From: an uncultured Dysgonomonas sp.
GTDB lineage: Bacteria; Bacteroidota; Bacteroidia; Bacteroidales; Dysgonomonadaceae
Assembly: GCA_937995835.1 (NCBI GenBank)
Contig: CALKIV010000028.1
Location: 124,001-188,000 of the forward strand
Length of the DNA: 64,000 nucleotides
Reading direction: 5' to 3'
Shown: in pieces, positions 25,929 through 36,159 of the stretch
How positions within the stretch are numbered: position 1 is the first letter of the stretch
Layout: each line of letters opens with the position of its first letter
Program-made: the position numbers and the translations under genes
The notes under the pieces: model-generated
What the model was told of the DNA's origin: nothing
What the model saw: the letters and a program-made list of their open reading frames with translations, nothing else
Databases searched by the model: none

Positions 25929-26876
25929 CTAAAGATTCGTTCTGTTTCTTTTCTTTATATTCAACAAGTATAAGCTCCAATGTCCTTTTACTTGCTTAGT
26001 CTTAGATATGATGTGGTCACCTTGAACAATGAAGATCACAGCAGTGAGAATGAAGATCAGTCCTGCTACGAGGTTTAAAGTCAACTGCTCATGAAAGACC
26101 ATAACACCAATAATAACAGCGACAACAGGTTCCAAAGCTCCCATCACAGCCGTCACTGTAGACCCTACATGATGCACGGCATACACCATTGCAATGCAAG
26201 AAATAGCCGTTGAAACCACAGCAAAGAGAAGAATATTTGCCCACGATTCCAGATTGGGGATGTGTTGCAGTTCTCCAGTCATCATCAATGATTTTGTGAG
26301 GAAGAAGATTCCGGAAATCAACATAGAATAAAACGTAAGCTTAACTCCAGACATCGATTTCACCGACGATTTGTTGATCACCACAATATAAAGTCCATAC
26401 GATAAGGCAGAAGCACCCACCACCATGATGCCAAACAAAGAAAGACCTCCGTCTAAGCTACCACCATTGATCATATAAATACCAAAGAACGCCAAGGCTA
26501 TGGACACCCATAACGTCCAAGAGGCTTTTTCCTTAAAAACCAACGTCATAATCATCGCAACAAAAACAGGATACATGAAAAGTAAAGTGGAAGCAATGCC
26601 GACATCCATAAAGTCGTATGACCAAAATAAAAAATAGGACGAAAAAGCAAACAATAAGCCCAAAGTGACTAAAGTGAGCAATTCCTTGATATTCACATTT
26701 AGTTTTTCTTTTTTCCAAAGGAGATACAAACCTATCAGTAGTGCAGTGAACAAAAAACGATAGGTCAACACTGTGTCGAAAGACAAGCCTACCCTCTTGA
26801 GAGGTAGTGCAAACAAAGGGATTGTCCCATAAGAGATTGCAGACAAAGCTGCAAACAAGTATCCTTCTAATTTCAT
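25929..26876 (-). CDS. DMT-superfamily EamA transporter
   Basis: A 315-residue inner-membrane protein with ten hydrophobic segments in two EamA repeats. Visible blocks are 'GYLFAALSAISYGTIPLFALPL' (first membrane segment), 'VGIASTLLFMYPVFVAMIMTLVF' (end of the first repeat, near 92-115) and 'GSTVTAVMGALEPVVAVIIG' (end of the second, near 237-256). A basic tail follows. The cargo is unknown. It is monocistronic and not closely related to the DMT gene at 20105. Confidence 0.88.
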   Translation of the reverse strand: MKLEGYLFAALSAISYGTIPLFALPLKRVGLSFDTVLTYRFLFTALLIGLYLLWKKEKLNVNIKELLTLVTLGLLFAFSSYFLFWSYDFMDVGIASTLLFMYPVFVAMIMTLVFKEKASWTLWVSIALAFFGIYMINGGSLDGGLSLFGIMVVGASALSYGLYIVVINKSSVKSMSGVKLTFYSMLISGIFFLTKSLMMTGELQHIPNLESWANILLFAVVSTAISCIAMVYAVHHVGSTVTAVMGALEPVVAVIIGVMVFHEQLTLNLVAGLIFILTAVIFIVQGDHIISKTKQVKGHWSLYLLNIKKRNRTNL

Positions 26877-27078
26877 ACTTTTATCTCATTCTTTTTATCG
26901 CTGCGAAAGTAGTTATAAACTTGTAATGTTAAGACTAAAGAAGCATGATTAACATATCATTTTTAATGATAAAAATCACACATCCATAAACAATATTTAT
27001 ACATTATTGTTCTATAATATTAAAGAACTATATGTATTTTGCACATCAAAAAGAATCACACAATAAAAACATTAGATT

Positions 27079-27507
27079 ATGATGAAATTTCTTGAACACC
27101 GTTTTTTCGAGAGACGTCCGGATATTGGTCTCTTAATTTTAAGATTGAGTATCGGAGGGCTGATGCTTCTACACGGAATAGCTAAGCTACAACACGGCAT
27201 AGCTCCAATTGAAGGCATGGTAGCACAAGCCTCTCTTCCTTATTTCTTTGCGTATGGCGTTTACGTTGGCGAGGTATTGATGCCTATTCTTATCTTGCTA
27301 GGTATTGCCACCAGAGCAGCTTCGGGTATCTTTGCCTTCAACTGTTTAGTGGCTGCTTTCTTGGCTCATAGTGGAGATATTTTCACCATCGGTGCAACTG
27401 GAGGATGGGGTGTAGAACTACTTGGACTATACTTCTTCGGTGCATTGGCGCTAATCTTCACAGGAGGGGGAAAATATGCCCTCAGTAAAAAGTATATTTG
27501 GGATTGA
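27079..27507 (+). CDS. DoxX-family membrane protein
   Basis: A 142-residue four-helix membrane protein. 'RPDIGLLILRLSIGGLMLLHG' (about 14-34) is the DoxX signature, followed by 'AYGVYVGEVLMPILILLG' and 'GGWGVELLGLYFFGALALIF'. The next ATG at 27082 is an alternative start. DoxX/DoxD-like proteins act in quinone- or thiol-linked redox processes in some bacteria, but the role here is unknown. It has its own terminator. Confidence 0.88.
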   Translation: MMKFLEHRFFERRPDIGLLILRLSIGGLMLLHGIAKLQHGIAPIEGMVAQASLPYFFAYGVYVGEVLMPILILLGIATRAASGIFAFNCLVAAFLAHSGDIFTIGATGGWGVELLGLYFFGALALIFTGGGKYALSKKYIWD

Positions 27508-27522
27508 TATTGACACAAAATA

Positions 27523-27560
27523 AAAAGATCAGTTAACTTCAACAATTAACTGATCTTTTA
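27523..27560. terminator. Bidirectional terminator
   Basis: A 14-bp perfect stem (27523-27536 with 27546-27559) with a 9-base loop, between doxX-like (+) and the DUF1444-like gene (-). Confidence 0.85.
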
Positions 27561-27577
27561 TATTTATACACAGGGCG

Positions 27578-28156
27578 TTAAACAGCCTGCACGAATACCC
27601 AACTATTATTTTCTCTTTGGTAGATGTTTCTGACCAAAAGTCCGCTGGCTTCAGGGTTGTCAAAAAAGTTATTGATCAACTCTGTCAATCTACCGATGGA
27701 TCCAGGATTTGACTTTGGTGCTATCAAGAGAATATCTCTTGCAGGAACAGCCACATAGTAATCGCCACCCATGATATCTTCTATCTGCTCCCAAAAGCCA
27801 CCATCCATCAACATCATTGTAGCTTCATAGTTTCCTCCGTTGGTTATCATAATCACCTCTGCTGGATCACCTTGATAACTCAACTGCTCACGGATCTCAT
27901 TATACATATTCTCCAGTGCAGCCTCATGCAAGTCTTTGATGTCAACATCAGCCATATCTCTATTAAGGACAAGGCTAAAATATGAGTCTTCATCAATGGC
28001 ATATGCGATCTTTAAGCCCTCAGCAAAATCTAACATTACTGGTGAATCTTCGGGAGCTAGTTTTATAGTCCCATTCTCTGCAGTTTCGAGAACCATATCA
28101 TCCTCCAAAACCTGCTTTAATCGCGGGTACACCTTCAATAAATCAATCATAATCAT
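27578..28156 (-). CDS. DUF1444-like protein
   Basis: A 192-residue acidic cytoplasmic protein without signal peptide. The C-terminal part ('DYYVAVPARDILLIAPKSN', 'NNFFDNPEASGLLVRNIY', 'NNSWVFVQAV') follows the pattern of DUF1444/YtpQ proteins ('ELAISVP..DVLI'). The N-terminal part seems shorter than in YtpQ. No catalytic residues can be proposed. It starts only 4 bases after the nadE stop, so it is in one operon with nadE. Confidence 0.55.
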   Translation of the reverse strand: MIMIDLLKVYPRLKQVLEDDMVLETAENGTIKLAPEDSPVMLDFAEGLKIAYAIDEDSYFSLVLNRDMADVDIKDLHEAALENMYNEIREQLSYQGDPAEVIMITNGGNYEATMMLMDGGFWEQIEDIMGGDYYVAVPARDILLIAPKSNPGSIGRLTELINNFFDNPEASGLLVRNIYQRENNSWVFVQAV

Positions 28157-28160
28157 CTAT

Positions 28161-30140
28161 CTATTTTGTGTTGTTAATCTCTATTGCATCTAGCTCCTCC
28201 ATCCAGAGCGAATAGGAAGCATCACTTGGCATCTTCCAATCTCCACGAGGCGATAGACTTATAGCTCCCACCTTGGGGCCATCAGGCAGGCAAGAACGCT
28301 TGAACTGATTGTTGAAGAATCGTTTGTAAAATATCTTCATACAAGAAAGAATTTCTTCACCACTATACTCTTCCTTAAAAGCATGAGTAGCCAAAAAGTA
28401 CACCTTTGCCGGTCTAAACCCATAGCGCAACACATAATACAAAAAGAAGTCATGCAACGCATAAGGTCCTATCACATCTTCGGTGATTTGAGCTATATTT
28501 CCAACTTCATCAGCAGGAAGCAACTCCGGACTAACAGGTGTGTCTACAATGTCATGAAGCACAGTCTGTATTTCTTGTCCTTTAAATTTGCTATCGGCGA
28601 TATTTCTTGTCAGATCTCGCACCAAAGTTTTTGGCACACTTGCATTTACCCCATACATTGACATATGATCGCCATTATAAGTGCACCAGCCCAATGCCAA
28701 TTCCGAAAGATCGCCGGTGCCAATTACCAAACCATTGATTTTATTGGCATAATCCATCAGCACTTGAGTGCGAATTCTTGCTTGTGCATTTTCATAAACT
28801 ACATCGTGTACCTTAGGGTCATGATCAATAGTTTTGAAATGCTGCAATACGGAATCTTTTATATCTATTTCTTTTACAGTAATGCCTAACAGATTCATCA
28901 GTTTCAGCGCATTTTCGTAAGTGCGATTAGATGTTCCAAAGCCCGGCATAGTGATCCCAAGAATATGCTTTCTATTAATTTTCAGCTTATCATACACATT
29001 CACAACTACCAACAGCGCCAATGTAGAATCAAGACCTCCTGAAACCCCCAACACAACATTCTGGCAGCCAACATGCAACATACGCTTTGCTAAAGCATTT
29101 GTTTGAATAGAAAAAGCATCTTCGCAGTCTCTTATGCGCTCCTCTTCTACCTCCGAAACAAAAGGAGTCGTGGAGAATGAACGAGCAAGTTTAAAGTTTT
29201 TCTTTTGCTGAGATTTCCACACTTTATCGACAGAAAGGAAAGTATATTCAGGAATATTAAAATCTTTATACTTAGAAATAGAGAAAGATTTGTTTCTCAT
29301 ACGCTCTTGACGAAGCATATCAATATCGATATCAGCAAACACCAACTGACTGTCGAATGTATAACGTTCTCCCTCTGCCAGCATGATCCCATTCTCAGCG
29401 ATGAGTGTAGTGCCTGCATAGACGATATCAGTTGTAGACTCACCACTAGAGACCGATGCATAAACATATCCGGCAAAGCAACGTGACGATTGTTGCTGCA
29501 CCAAGGCCTTGCGATAAGTATGTTTACCTATTGTTTCGTTGCTGGCCGACAAGTTGAAAATCACATCAGCACCGTGCAAAGCATGAAACCCTGAAGGAGG
29601 AACGGCCGTCCACAGATCTTCACATATTTCGATAGCAAAAGACATTTCATGCATTTGAAAGATTACGGTATCGGAAACAAATACTTCTTGATTGAAGTTT
29701 TTCCCCTGCAACCTCACATAATTATTTTTTAAATCTACTGCCCCACTAAACCATCGTTTCTCATAGAACTCTCCATAATTGGGCAAAAAGACTTTAGGCA
29801 CTATGCCAAAAATCTGACCTCGCCCCACAACAGCAGCCACATTATAAAGCCTACCCTCCAAAAGCATAGGCAAGCCTAAAATGAAAACCGTAGAGAAGCT
29901 TTTGGTCTGTTCACACAGCCATAATAATGACTCTTTGGCTTTCTCAATCAATAGGTTCTGATTAAAGAGATCGCCACAAGTATAACCTGTGATGCATAAT
30001 TCGGGAAATAACACCACAGAAACGTTCTGCTCGTCAGCTTGCTGAATCAACTTAAATATTTCTTCTCTGTTATATTTACAATCTGCCACCTTCACCATTG
30101 GAGCAGCAGCTGCCACTTTTACAAATCCGTAATCTATCAT
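28161..30140 (-). CDS. nadE: Glutamine-dependent NAD+ synthase
   Basis: A 659-residue two-domain enzyme making NAD+ from deamido-NAD+ with ammonia drawn from glutamine. The N-terminal nitrilase-type glutaminase domain (1-300) has the Glu-Lys-Cys set in 'VVLFPELCITGYTCGDL', 'VFLPNYGEFYEKRWF' and 'FAIEICEDLW'. The C-terminal synthetase domain has the pyrophosphatase P-loop 'LGVSGGLDSTLALLV' near 367-381 and 'IGTGDLSELALGWCTYNGDH'. Length and layout match the long bacterial NadE class. The divergent gene is marC; downstream is the DUF1444-like gene. Confidence 0.97.
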   Translation of the reverse strand: MIDYGFVKVAAAAPMVKVADCKYNREEIFKLIQQADEQNVSVVLFPELCITGYTCGDLFNQNLLIEKAKESLLWLCEQTKSFSTVFILGLPMLLEGRLYNVAAVVGRGQIFGIVPKVFLPNYGEFYEKRWFSGAVDLKNNYVRLQGKNFNQEVFVSDTVIFQMHEMSFAIEICEDLWTAVPPSGFHALHGADVIFNLSASNETIGKHTYRKALVQQQSSRCFAGYVYASVSSGESTTDIVYAGTTLIAENGIMLAEGERYTFDSQLVFADIDIDMLRQERMRNKSFSISKYKDFNIPEYTFLSVDKVWKSQQKKNFKLARSFSTTPFVSEVEEERIRDCEDAFSIQTNALAKRMLHVGCQNVVLGVSGGLDSTLALLVVVNVYDKLKINRKHILGITMPGFGTSNRTYENALKLMNLLGITVKEIDIKDSVLQHFKTIDHDPKVHDVVYENAQARIRTQVLMDYANKINGLVIGTGDLSELALGWCTYNGDHMSMYGVNASVPKTLVRDLTRNIADSKFKGQEIQTVLHDIVDTPVSPELLPADEVGNIAQITEDVIGPYALHDFFLYYVLRYGFRPAKVYFLATHAFKEEYSGEEILSCMKIFYKRFFNNQFKRSCLPDGPKVGAISLSPRGDWKMPSDASYSLWMEELDAIEINNTK

Positions 30141-30282
30141 GTTTTTCCTCGAATTATCATTATCTTTTATCCTGTCAACAAATCTACAAAAGATTTGAAC
30201 TTAATGTCCTCTCTAAATACAACAAATTTCGTTATCTTTATCTCGGTCTATTTTATTTTAAGAAATTACAACAGATTTAAAT

Positions 30283-30912
30283 ATGTTCATGGATATTGCT
30301 AGCATTTTTGGAGATCTAAGTATTCCTTCTGTCAGCTTTACGAATATTCTTAGCATTGCTATATTCCTCTTTGCTTTGATCGATGTTTTAGGATCCGTCC
30401 CGATTTTCTTAGGATTCACCAGCAAAGGTCAAAAAATTCACGCAGCACAAGCCGCTCTACTTGCCTTTATCATCATGGTACTCTTTCTATTTGTGGGAGA
30501 AGGATTATTGCGTCTATTCAGCGTTGATGTACGAGCGTTTGCTGTTGCAGGAGCCATCGTGATATTCATCATGTCAGTGGAAATGACCTTTGGAGTAGAA
30601 GTTTTCAAAAACGATTCGCCCTCAGGCTCTGCAACAATTATCCCTGTTGTATTTCCATTGCTAGCAGGGCCAGCGACATTTACCTCTCTATTATCAATGC
30701 GAGCCGAATACAGCTCATTGGAGATCATCATTGCCGTTTTTATCAATATGATCTTCGTCTTTCTGGTGCTCAACAACCTGGAAAAGGTAGAGAAAGTATT
30801 TGGCAAAAGTGGAGTCTATGTGCTAAGAAAATTTTTTGGTATCATCATCATGGCTATCGCAGTAAAGCTCTTTACCTCAAACTTTGAAGCACTCTGGAGT
30901 AACATTAATTGA
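30283..30912 (+). CDS. MarC-family integral membrane protein
   Basis: A 209-residue inner-membrane protein with six hydrophobic segments. It has the MarC/UPF0056 features 'FALIDVLGSVPIFLGF' (about 27-42) and 'FPLLAGPATFTSLL' (about 125-138), the two re-entrant-like motifs of the family. The second ATG, two codons in, is also possible. The biological role of MarC proteins is not established; early links to multiple antibiotic resistance were not upheld. It is monocistronic, divergent from nadE. Confidence 0.92.
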   Translation: MFMDIASIFGDLSIPSVSFTNILSIAIFLFALIDVLGSVPIFLGFTSKGQKIHAAQAALLAFIIMVLFLFVGEGLLRLFSVDVRAFAVAGAIVIFIMSVEMTFGVEVFKNDSPSGSATIIPVVFPLLAGPATFTSLLSMRAEYSSLEIIIAVFINMIFVFLVLNNLEKVEKVFGKSGVYVLRKFFGIIIMAIAVKLFTSNFEALWSNIN

Positions 30913-30957
30913 TCATGTTAAGAGTAAATAAATATATTTATTTTAGTGACAATATTT

Positions 30958-30996
30958 TCGCTAAGTAGCGATAAAATAAGTATTTTTGCTAAGCAA
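30958..30996. repeat. Two tandem palindromes in the eno promoter region
   Basis: TCGCTA-AG-TAGCGA at 30958-30971 and TTGCT-A-AGCAA at 30986-30996. The second overlaps the eno -7 box and the first lies where the -33 would be. The arms share the core GCTAAG. They are candidate operator half-sites. Confidence 0.5.
30981..30988 (+). promoter_or_regulatory. -7 element (TATTTTTG) of eno
   Basis: Consensus TAnnTTTG, 62 bases before the eno ATG. The -33 region lacks TTTG and instead holds a palindrome. Confidence 0.5.
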
Positions 30997-31047
30997 CTAA
31001 GGATAAAAAGAAATTACATATTAATTTATTTAAAATAAACAATTTAG

Positions 31048-32337
<1,290 letters not shown>

Positions 32338-32388
32338 GAAAGAACAAATATCTGTCCTCGTCACAGAAGACAGTATATGAATTATAAG

Positions 32389-32424
32389 AAAAAGGTCAGT
32401 GAATAAACTTCACTGACCTTTTTT
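32389..32424 (+). terminator. eno terminator
   Basis: A perfect 15-bp stem (32389-32403 with 32409-32423) with a 5-base loop, then T. Confidence 0.92.
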
Positions 32425-32506
32425 AGTTATCAGAATAGGGATTGTACATAAACAAAACAATATCCGCCCGATGTATCAGCAATAACGCTCGAAAAGTCTA
32501 ATCAAC

Positions 32507-32542
32507 AAAAAGGCAGAAGATATAATATCTTCTGCCTTTTTT
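32507..32542. terminator. Terminator of the thrS-infC-rpmI-rplT operon, usable on both strands
   Basis: A perfect 16-bp stem (32507-32522 with 32526-32541) with a 3-base loop and A/T runs on either side. It lies 22 bases past the rplT stop. Confidence 0.9.
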
Positions 32543-32564
32543 ATGTCGTAAAATGATCTTTTAC

Positions 32565-32909
32565 TTATTTTGCTTTCTTTACGATTGCAGTGAAAGCTTC
32601 TGGATGGTTTACAGCTAAGTCAGCAAGAACTTTACGATTGATTTCGATTCCGTTTTTGCTCAAAGCACCCATCAATTGAGAGTAAGTTGTTCCATTTAGA
32701 CGAGCAGCAGCATTGATACGTTGAATCCATAGTGCACGGAAGTTACGTTTTTTGCTTCTACGGTCACGGAAAGCATAAGTAAGCCCTTTCTCCCAAGTAT
32801 TTTTAGCTACAGTCCATACGTTCTTTCTAGCTCCAAAATACCCTCTGGTTTGTTTTAAAACCTTTTTTCTTCTGTTGCGCGCAGCAACTTTGTTTACAGC
32901 TCTAGGCAT
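32565..32909 (-). CDS. rplT: 50S ribosomal protein L20
   Basis: A 114-residue basic protein. It has the L20 start '[20 protein letters not shown]', '[15 protein letters not shown]', and '[21 protein letters not shown]'. It binds 23S rRNA early in assembly and in many bacteria represses its own operon. It is the last gene of the canonical thrS-infC-rpmI-rplT order, with a 105-base gap after rpmI. Confidence 0.98.
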   Translation of the reverse strand: MPRAVNKVAARNRRKKVLKQTRGYFGARKNVWTVAKNTWEKGLTYAFRDRRSKKRNFRALWIQRINAAARLNGTTYSQLMGALSKNGIEINRKVLADLAVNHPEAFTAIVKKAK

Positions 32910-33014
32910 AATTAAAAAATGTTTTGATGGTAGCGTTTCTCTATTTCAAGAACTCTTTTGTGCATACATCTGTTAATAAATCATTTAAAAGAAAATTGCT
33001 CTTTTATACCTTAC

Positions 33015-33212
33015 TTATTTCAGGCACAATAAGAATTTTACGTTGCTCACATCTGCCTTGTCTACAAGTCCTGCATGAGTCAGATTTCTCTTTCTCTTTT
33101 TAGACTTTTTAGTCAAGATGTGACTTTTGTAAGCATGTTTTCTTTTGATTTTCCCTGTTCCGGTAAGGCTAAACCTCTTTTTGGCACCGGAATTAGTCTT
33201 CATTTTTGGCAT
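33015..33212 (-). CDS. rpmI: 50S ribosomal protein L35
   Basis: A 65-residue basic protein with the L35 signature '[20 protein letters not shown]' and '[20 protein letters not shown]'. It sits between infC and rplT, the universal gene order. Confidence 0.98.
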   Translation of the reverse strand: MPKMKTNSGAKKRFSLTGTGKIKRKHAYKSHILTKKSKKRKRNLTHAGLVDKADVSNVKFLLCLK

Positions 33213-33293
33213 CTTGTTAATAAAATTAGTTTCGTTAAAAACATATACACAGTTATAAAATATAACTGCACTTATTCATTTATAAGTTTCTCT

Positions 33294-33857
33294 TTATTTT
33301 TTTGTTGGCTTAGGAGACAACATGATGATCATCCTCTTCCCTTCCAATGCTGGCAGTTGATCTACTTTAGCATAGTCTTCCAGATCAGTAGCAAAACGCA
33401 ATAATAGCACTTCTCCTTGCTCTTGGAAGATGATAGATCTTCCTCTGAAGAATACAAAAGCTTTCACCTTTGCTCCATCTTTAAGGAAGTTCATGGCATG
33501 CTTCAGTTTGAAGTTATAGTCATGATCATCGGTTTGAGGTCCAAAGCGGATTTCTTTAACCACAGTCTTAACAGACTTAGCTTTAGCCTCTTTTTGTTTT
33601 TTCTTTTGTTGATACAAAAACTTTTGATAATCTACTATCCTACATACAGGAGTTTCAGCATTAGGAGAAATTTCAACCAAATCGAGATCTTGCTCATCAG
33701 CCATACGTAAAGCTTCGGCTATTGGATAAACTCCTGGCTCGACATTCTCTCCTACAAGGCGAACCTCTCTAGCAGATATATTCCCATTGATTTGGTGTTG
33801 CGACTCTTTTCGATTTTTTCCAAATCGATTGTTTCTTCTATCGTTAATATTCCTCAT
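33294..33857 (-). CDS. infC: Translation initiation factor IF-3
   Basis: A 187-residue factor that keeps 30S subunits free and checks the start codon. The N-domain carries '[20 protein letters not shown]' and '[20 protein letters not shown]'; the C-domain has '[18 protein letters not shown]' and '[14 protein letters not shown]'. The frame opens with an ordinary ATG at 33857 followed by an Arg/Asn-rich extension (residues 1-25), unlike the AUU start used for autoregulation in E. coli. It lies 87 bases after thrS. Confidence 0.98.
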   Translation of the reverse strand: MRNINDRRNNRFGKNRKESQHQINGNISAREVRLVGENVEPGVYPIAEALRMADEQDLDLVEISPNAETPVCRIVDYQKFLYQQKKKQKEAKAKSVKTVVKEIRFGPQTDDHDYNFKLKHAMNFLKDGAKVKAFVFFRGRSIIFQEQGEVLLLRFATDLEDYAKVDQLPALEGKRMIIMLSPKPTKK

Positions 33858-33944
33858 TAATTATAATTCTGTCTCTTCTTATAGTAAAAATTAGTTATCA
33901 AATTGTTTTTGATGTTAGTCTTTCTCTAAAAAAGCTATCATCTA

Positions 33945-35894
33945 TCACTTTTTCTTCCAAGCAGTCATCATATCGTTGACCTCTTGATTCAGTTGGGTGG
34001 CAAAGGTAGTAAATTTCATTGAACCTTTATCACCTTCTCCATGTTTTCTTACAGAAACTGATTCATTTTCTGCTTCTTTCTCTCCAACGATGAGCAAATA
34101 TGGGATTTTTTTCAATTCACTATCCCTTATTTTTCGCCCTATTTTTTCGTTTCGATCATCTACATGGGCTCTGATATCATTTTCCTTCAGATATTGAACT
34201 ACATTTTCAGCATACTCATTAAATCTTTCGCTGATAGGAAGTACAACTACCTGATCTGGAGTCAACCACAATGGGAATCGCCCCATTGTATGTTCGATCA
34301 ACACCGCAATAAAACGCTCCATCGATCCGAATGGTGCTCTGTGAATCATCACCGGACGATGCTTGGCATTATCTGCCCCTGTATATTCTAGTTCAAAACG
34401 TTCTGGAAGGTTATAATCTACTTGAATTGTTCCCAATTGCCAACGACGTCCGAGGGCATCCTTCACCATGAAATCTAGCTTAGGACCATAAAACGCTGCT
34501 TCACCATATTCGATACGAGCCGGCAAACCTTTTTCTTCGCAAGCCTCGATTATAGCACGTTCAGCTTTTTCCCAATTTTCGTCACTTCCAATATATTTTG
34601 CTCTATCCTCTTGGTCACGCAACGAAATTTGAGCTTCGAAGTTTTCGAAGTCCAATGCCTTGAAGATAATAAAAATAATGTCCATTACCTTCAAAAACTC
34701 ATTCTTTAATTGATCTGGAGTACAGAAGATATGCGCATCATCTTGAGTAAACCCACGTACACGTGTCAAACCATGTAGTTCTCCACTCTGTTCGTAGCGA
34801 TATACAGTTCCAAACTCTGCCATCCTGATAGGTAAATCTTTATAAGAGCGAGGAGTCACCTTATAAATCTCACAGTGGTGAGGGCAGTTCATTGGTTTTA
34901 GCATAAATTCTTCCCCCTCTTCAGGAGTAGTGATCGGACGGAATGAGTCTTGTCCATATTTCTCGTAGTGACCAGAAGTTACATATAGTTTCTTGTTCCC
35001 AATATGTGGCGTCATCACTTGTTGATAGTCAAACTTCTTTTGAATTTCTTTCAAGAAATCCTCTAGACGAAGACGCAACTGTGTTCCTCTAGGCAGCCAT
35101 AAAGGCAAGCCCATACCCACATTCTGAGAGAAAGCAAAAAGCTCTAGTTCTTTTCCTATCTTTCTATGGTCACGTTTCTTAGCTTCTTCTAAGAAAGCAA
35201 GATACTCATCCAGCATTTTTTTCTTAGGGAAGGTGATAGCATAAAGACGAGTCAATTGTTTTCGATCTACATCTCCACGCCAGTATGCACCGGCAGCACT
35301 CAATATTTTCACCACTCCGATATATGAAGTGTTAGGCAAGTGAGGGCCACGGCACAGGTCAGTAAATTCCCCTTGAGTGTAGGTGGTAATTGTTCCATCT
35401 TCTAGCTCGCTGATCAACTCAACTTTATAGCCTTCATCTCTGTCTGAGAAAAGTTTAAGGGCATCTGCTTTAGATATATTTTTTCTTTTGATTTCCTCTT
35501 TTTGAGCAATCAACTCTCTCATTTTTTCTTCTATCTGAGGAAAATCGTTCTCACGCACAGGTGTATCTCCAAAGTCAATGTCATAGTAGAAGCCATTTTC
35601 GATGGCAGGTCCTATTCCAAACTTAGCATGGGGATATAATATTTGTATAGCTTCGGCCATCAAGTGAGCCGAAGAGTGCCAATAAGCATGTTTTCCGTCT
35701 TCGTCATCCCACTTCAAAAGCTGAAGCGTACTGTCAGAATCTATTGGACGGGTCAAATCCCAAATCTCGCCATTTACTTTGGCTGCTAACACATCTTTAG
35801 CCAATCTTGGGCTTATGCTTTCGGCTATTTCTAAGGAAGTAATTCCTTTGTTAAACTCACGAACAGAATCGTCTGGAAATGTAATTTTCACCAT
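33945..35894 (-). CDS. thrS: Threonyl-tRNA synthetase
   Basis: A 649-residue class II synthetase charging tRNA-Thr. Domains in order: TGS (1-62, '[17 protein letters not shown]'), editing domain (about 63-240, '[12 protein letters not shown]'), catalytic core (about 245-540) with zinc-binding '[10 protein letters not shown]' and '[20 protein letters not shown]', and a C-terminal anticodon-binding domain. It heads the operon with infC, rpmI and rplT. A -7 box lies about 175 bases upstream, leaving a long leader. Confidence 0.98.
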   Translation of the reverse strand: MVKITFPDDSVREFNKGITSLEIAESISPRLAKDVLAAKVNGEIWDLTRPIDSDSTLQLLKWDDEDGKHAYWHSSAHLMAEAIQILYPHAKFGIGPAIENGFYYDIDFGDTPVRENDFPQIEEKMRELIAQKEEIKRKNISKADALKLFSDRDEGYKVELISELEDGTITTYTQGEFTDLCRGPHLPNTSYIGVVKILSAAGAYWRGDVDRKQLTRLYAITFPKKKMLDEYLAFLEEAKKRDHRKIGKELELFAFSQNVGMGLPLWLPRGTQLRLRLEDFLKEIQKKFDYQQVMTPHIGNKKLYVTSGHYEKYGQDSFRPITTPEEGEEFMLKPMNCPHHCEIYKVTPRSYKDLPIRMAEFGTVYRYEQSGELHGLTRVRGFTQDDAHIFCTPDQLKNEFLKVMDIIFIIFKALDFENFEAQISLRDQEDRAKYIGSDENWEKAERAIIEACEEKGLPARIEYGEAAFYGPKLDFMVKDALGRRWQLGTIQVDYNLPERFELEYTGADNAKHRPVMIHRAPFGSMERFIAVLIEHTMGRFPLWLTPDQVVVLPISERFNEYAENVVQYLKENDIRAHVDDRNEKIGRKIRDSELKKIPYLLIVGEKEAENESVSVRKHGEGDKGSMKFTTFATQLNQEVNDMMTAWKKK

Positions 35895-36077
35895 TGATTT
35901 TACTAATTATTTTTATGATTTCTTACAACTGAAACCAGTTAAGTTCACAGAATTGAAAATCGGCGTAAGCCAACTATTTATTATTCATCCAAGCACAACT
36001 GTCATTGATAGCTATGACTTTAAGATGCATGATTGAATATTTTCTATTTCTTAATATATTTTTCAGAAACAAAAGTA
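35895..36077 (-). promoter_or_regulatory. Promoter half-site and long leader of the thrS operon
   Basis: A -7 box TACTTTTG on the minus strand lies at 36070-36077. The mRNA leader to the thrS ATG would be about 170 bases. It holds a small bulged hairpin (about 35916-35941, around AACTG-AAAC-CAGTT on the plus strand) but no recognisable T-box and no threonine-rich leader peptide. Confidence 0.35.
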
Positions 36078-36159
36078 ATGAATTATAAAACAACTAGTAA
36101 ATAATTACCAGTTATTTATAATCTCGACCAAGAAGTATTCCCTCTGCAGAATAAGACTA

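Noticed and set aside
30926..30943. A/T-only palindrome after marC as a terminator
   Set aside because: The 18-base palindrome has no GC pairs and would not form a stable RNA hairpin.
35974..36030. 18-codon minus-strand ORF in the thrS leader, possible attenuation peptide
   Set aside because: It contains no threonine codons and no terminator-like hairpin follows, so there is no basis for an attenuator.
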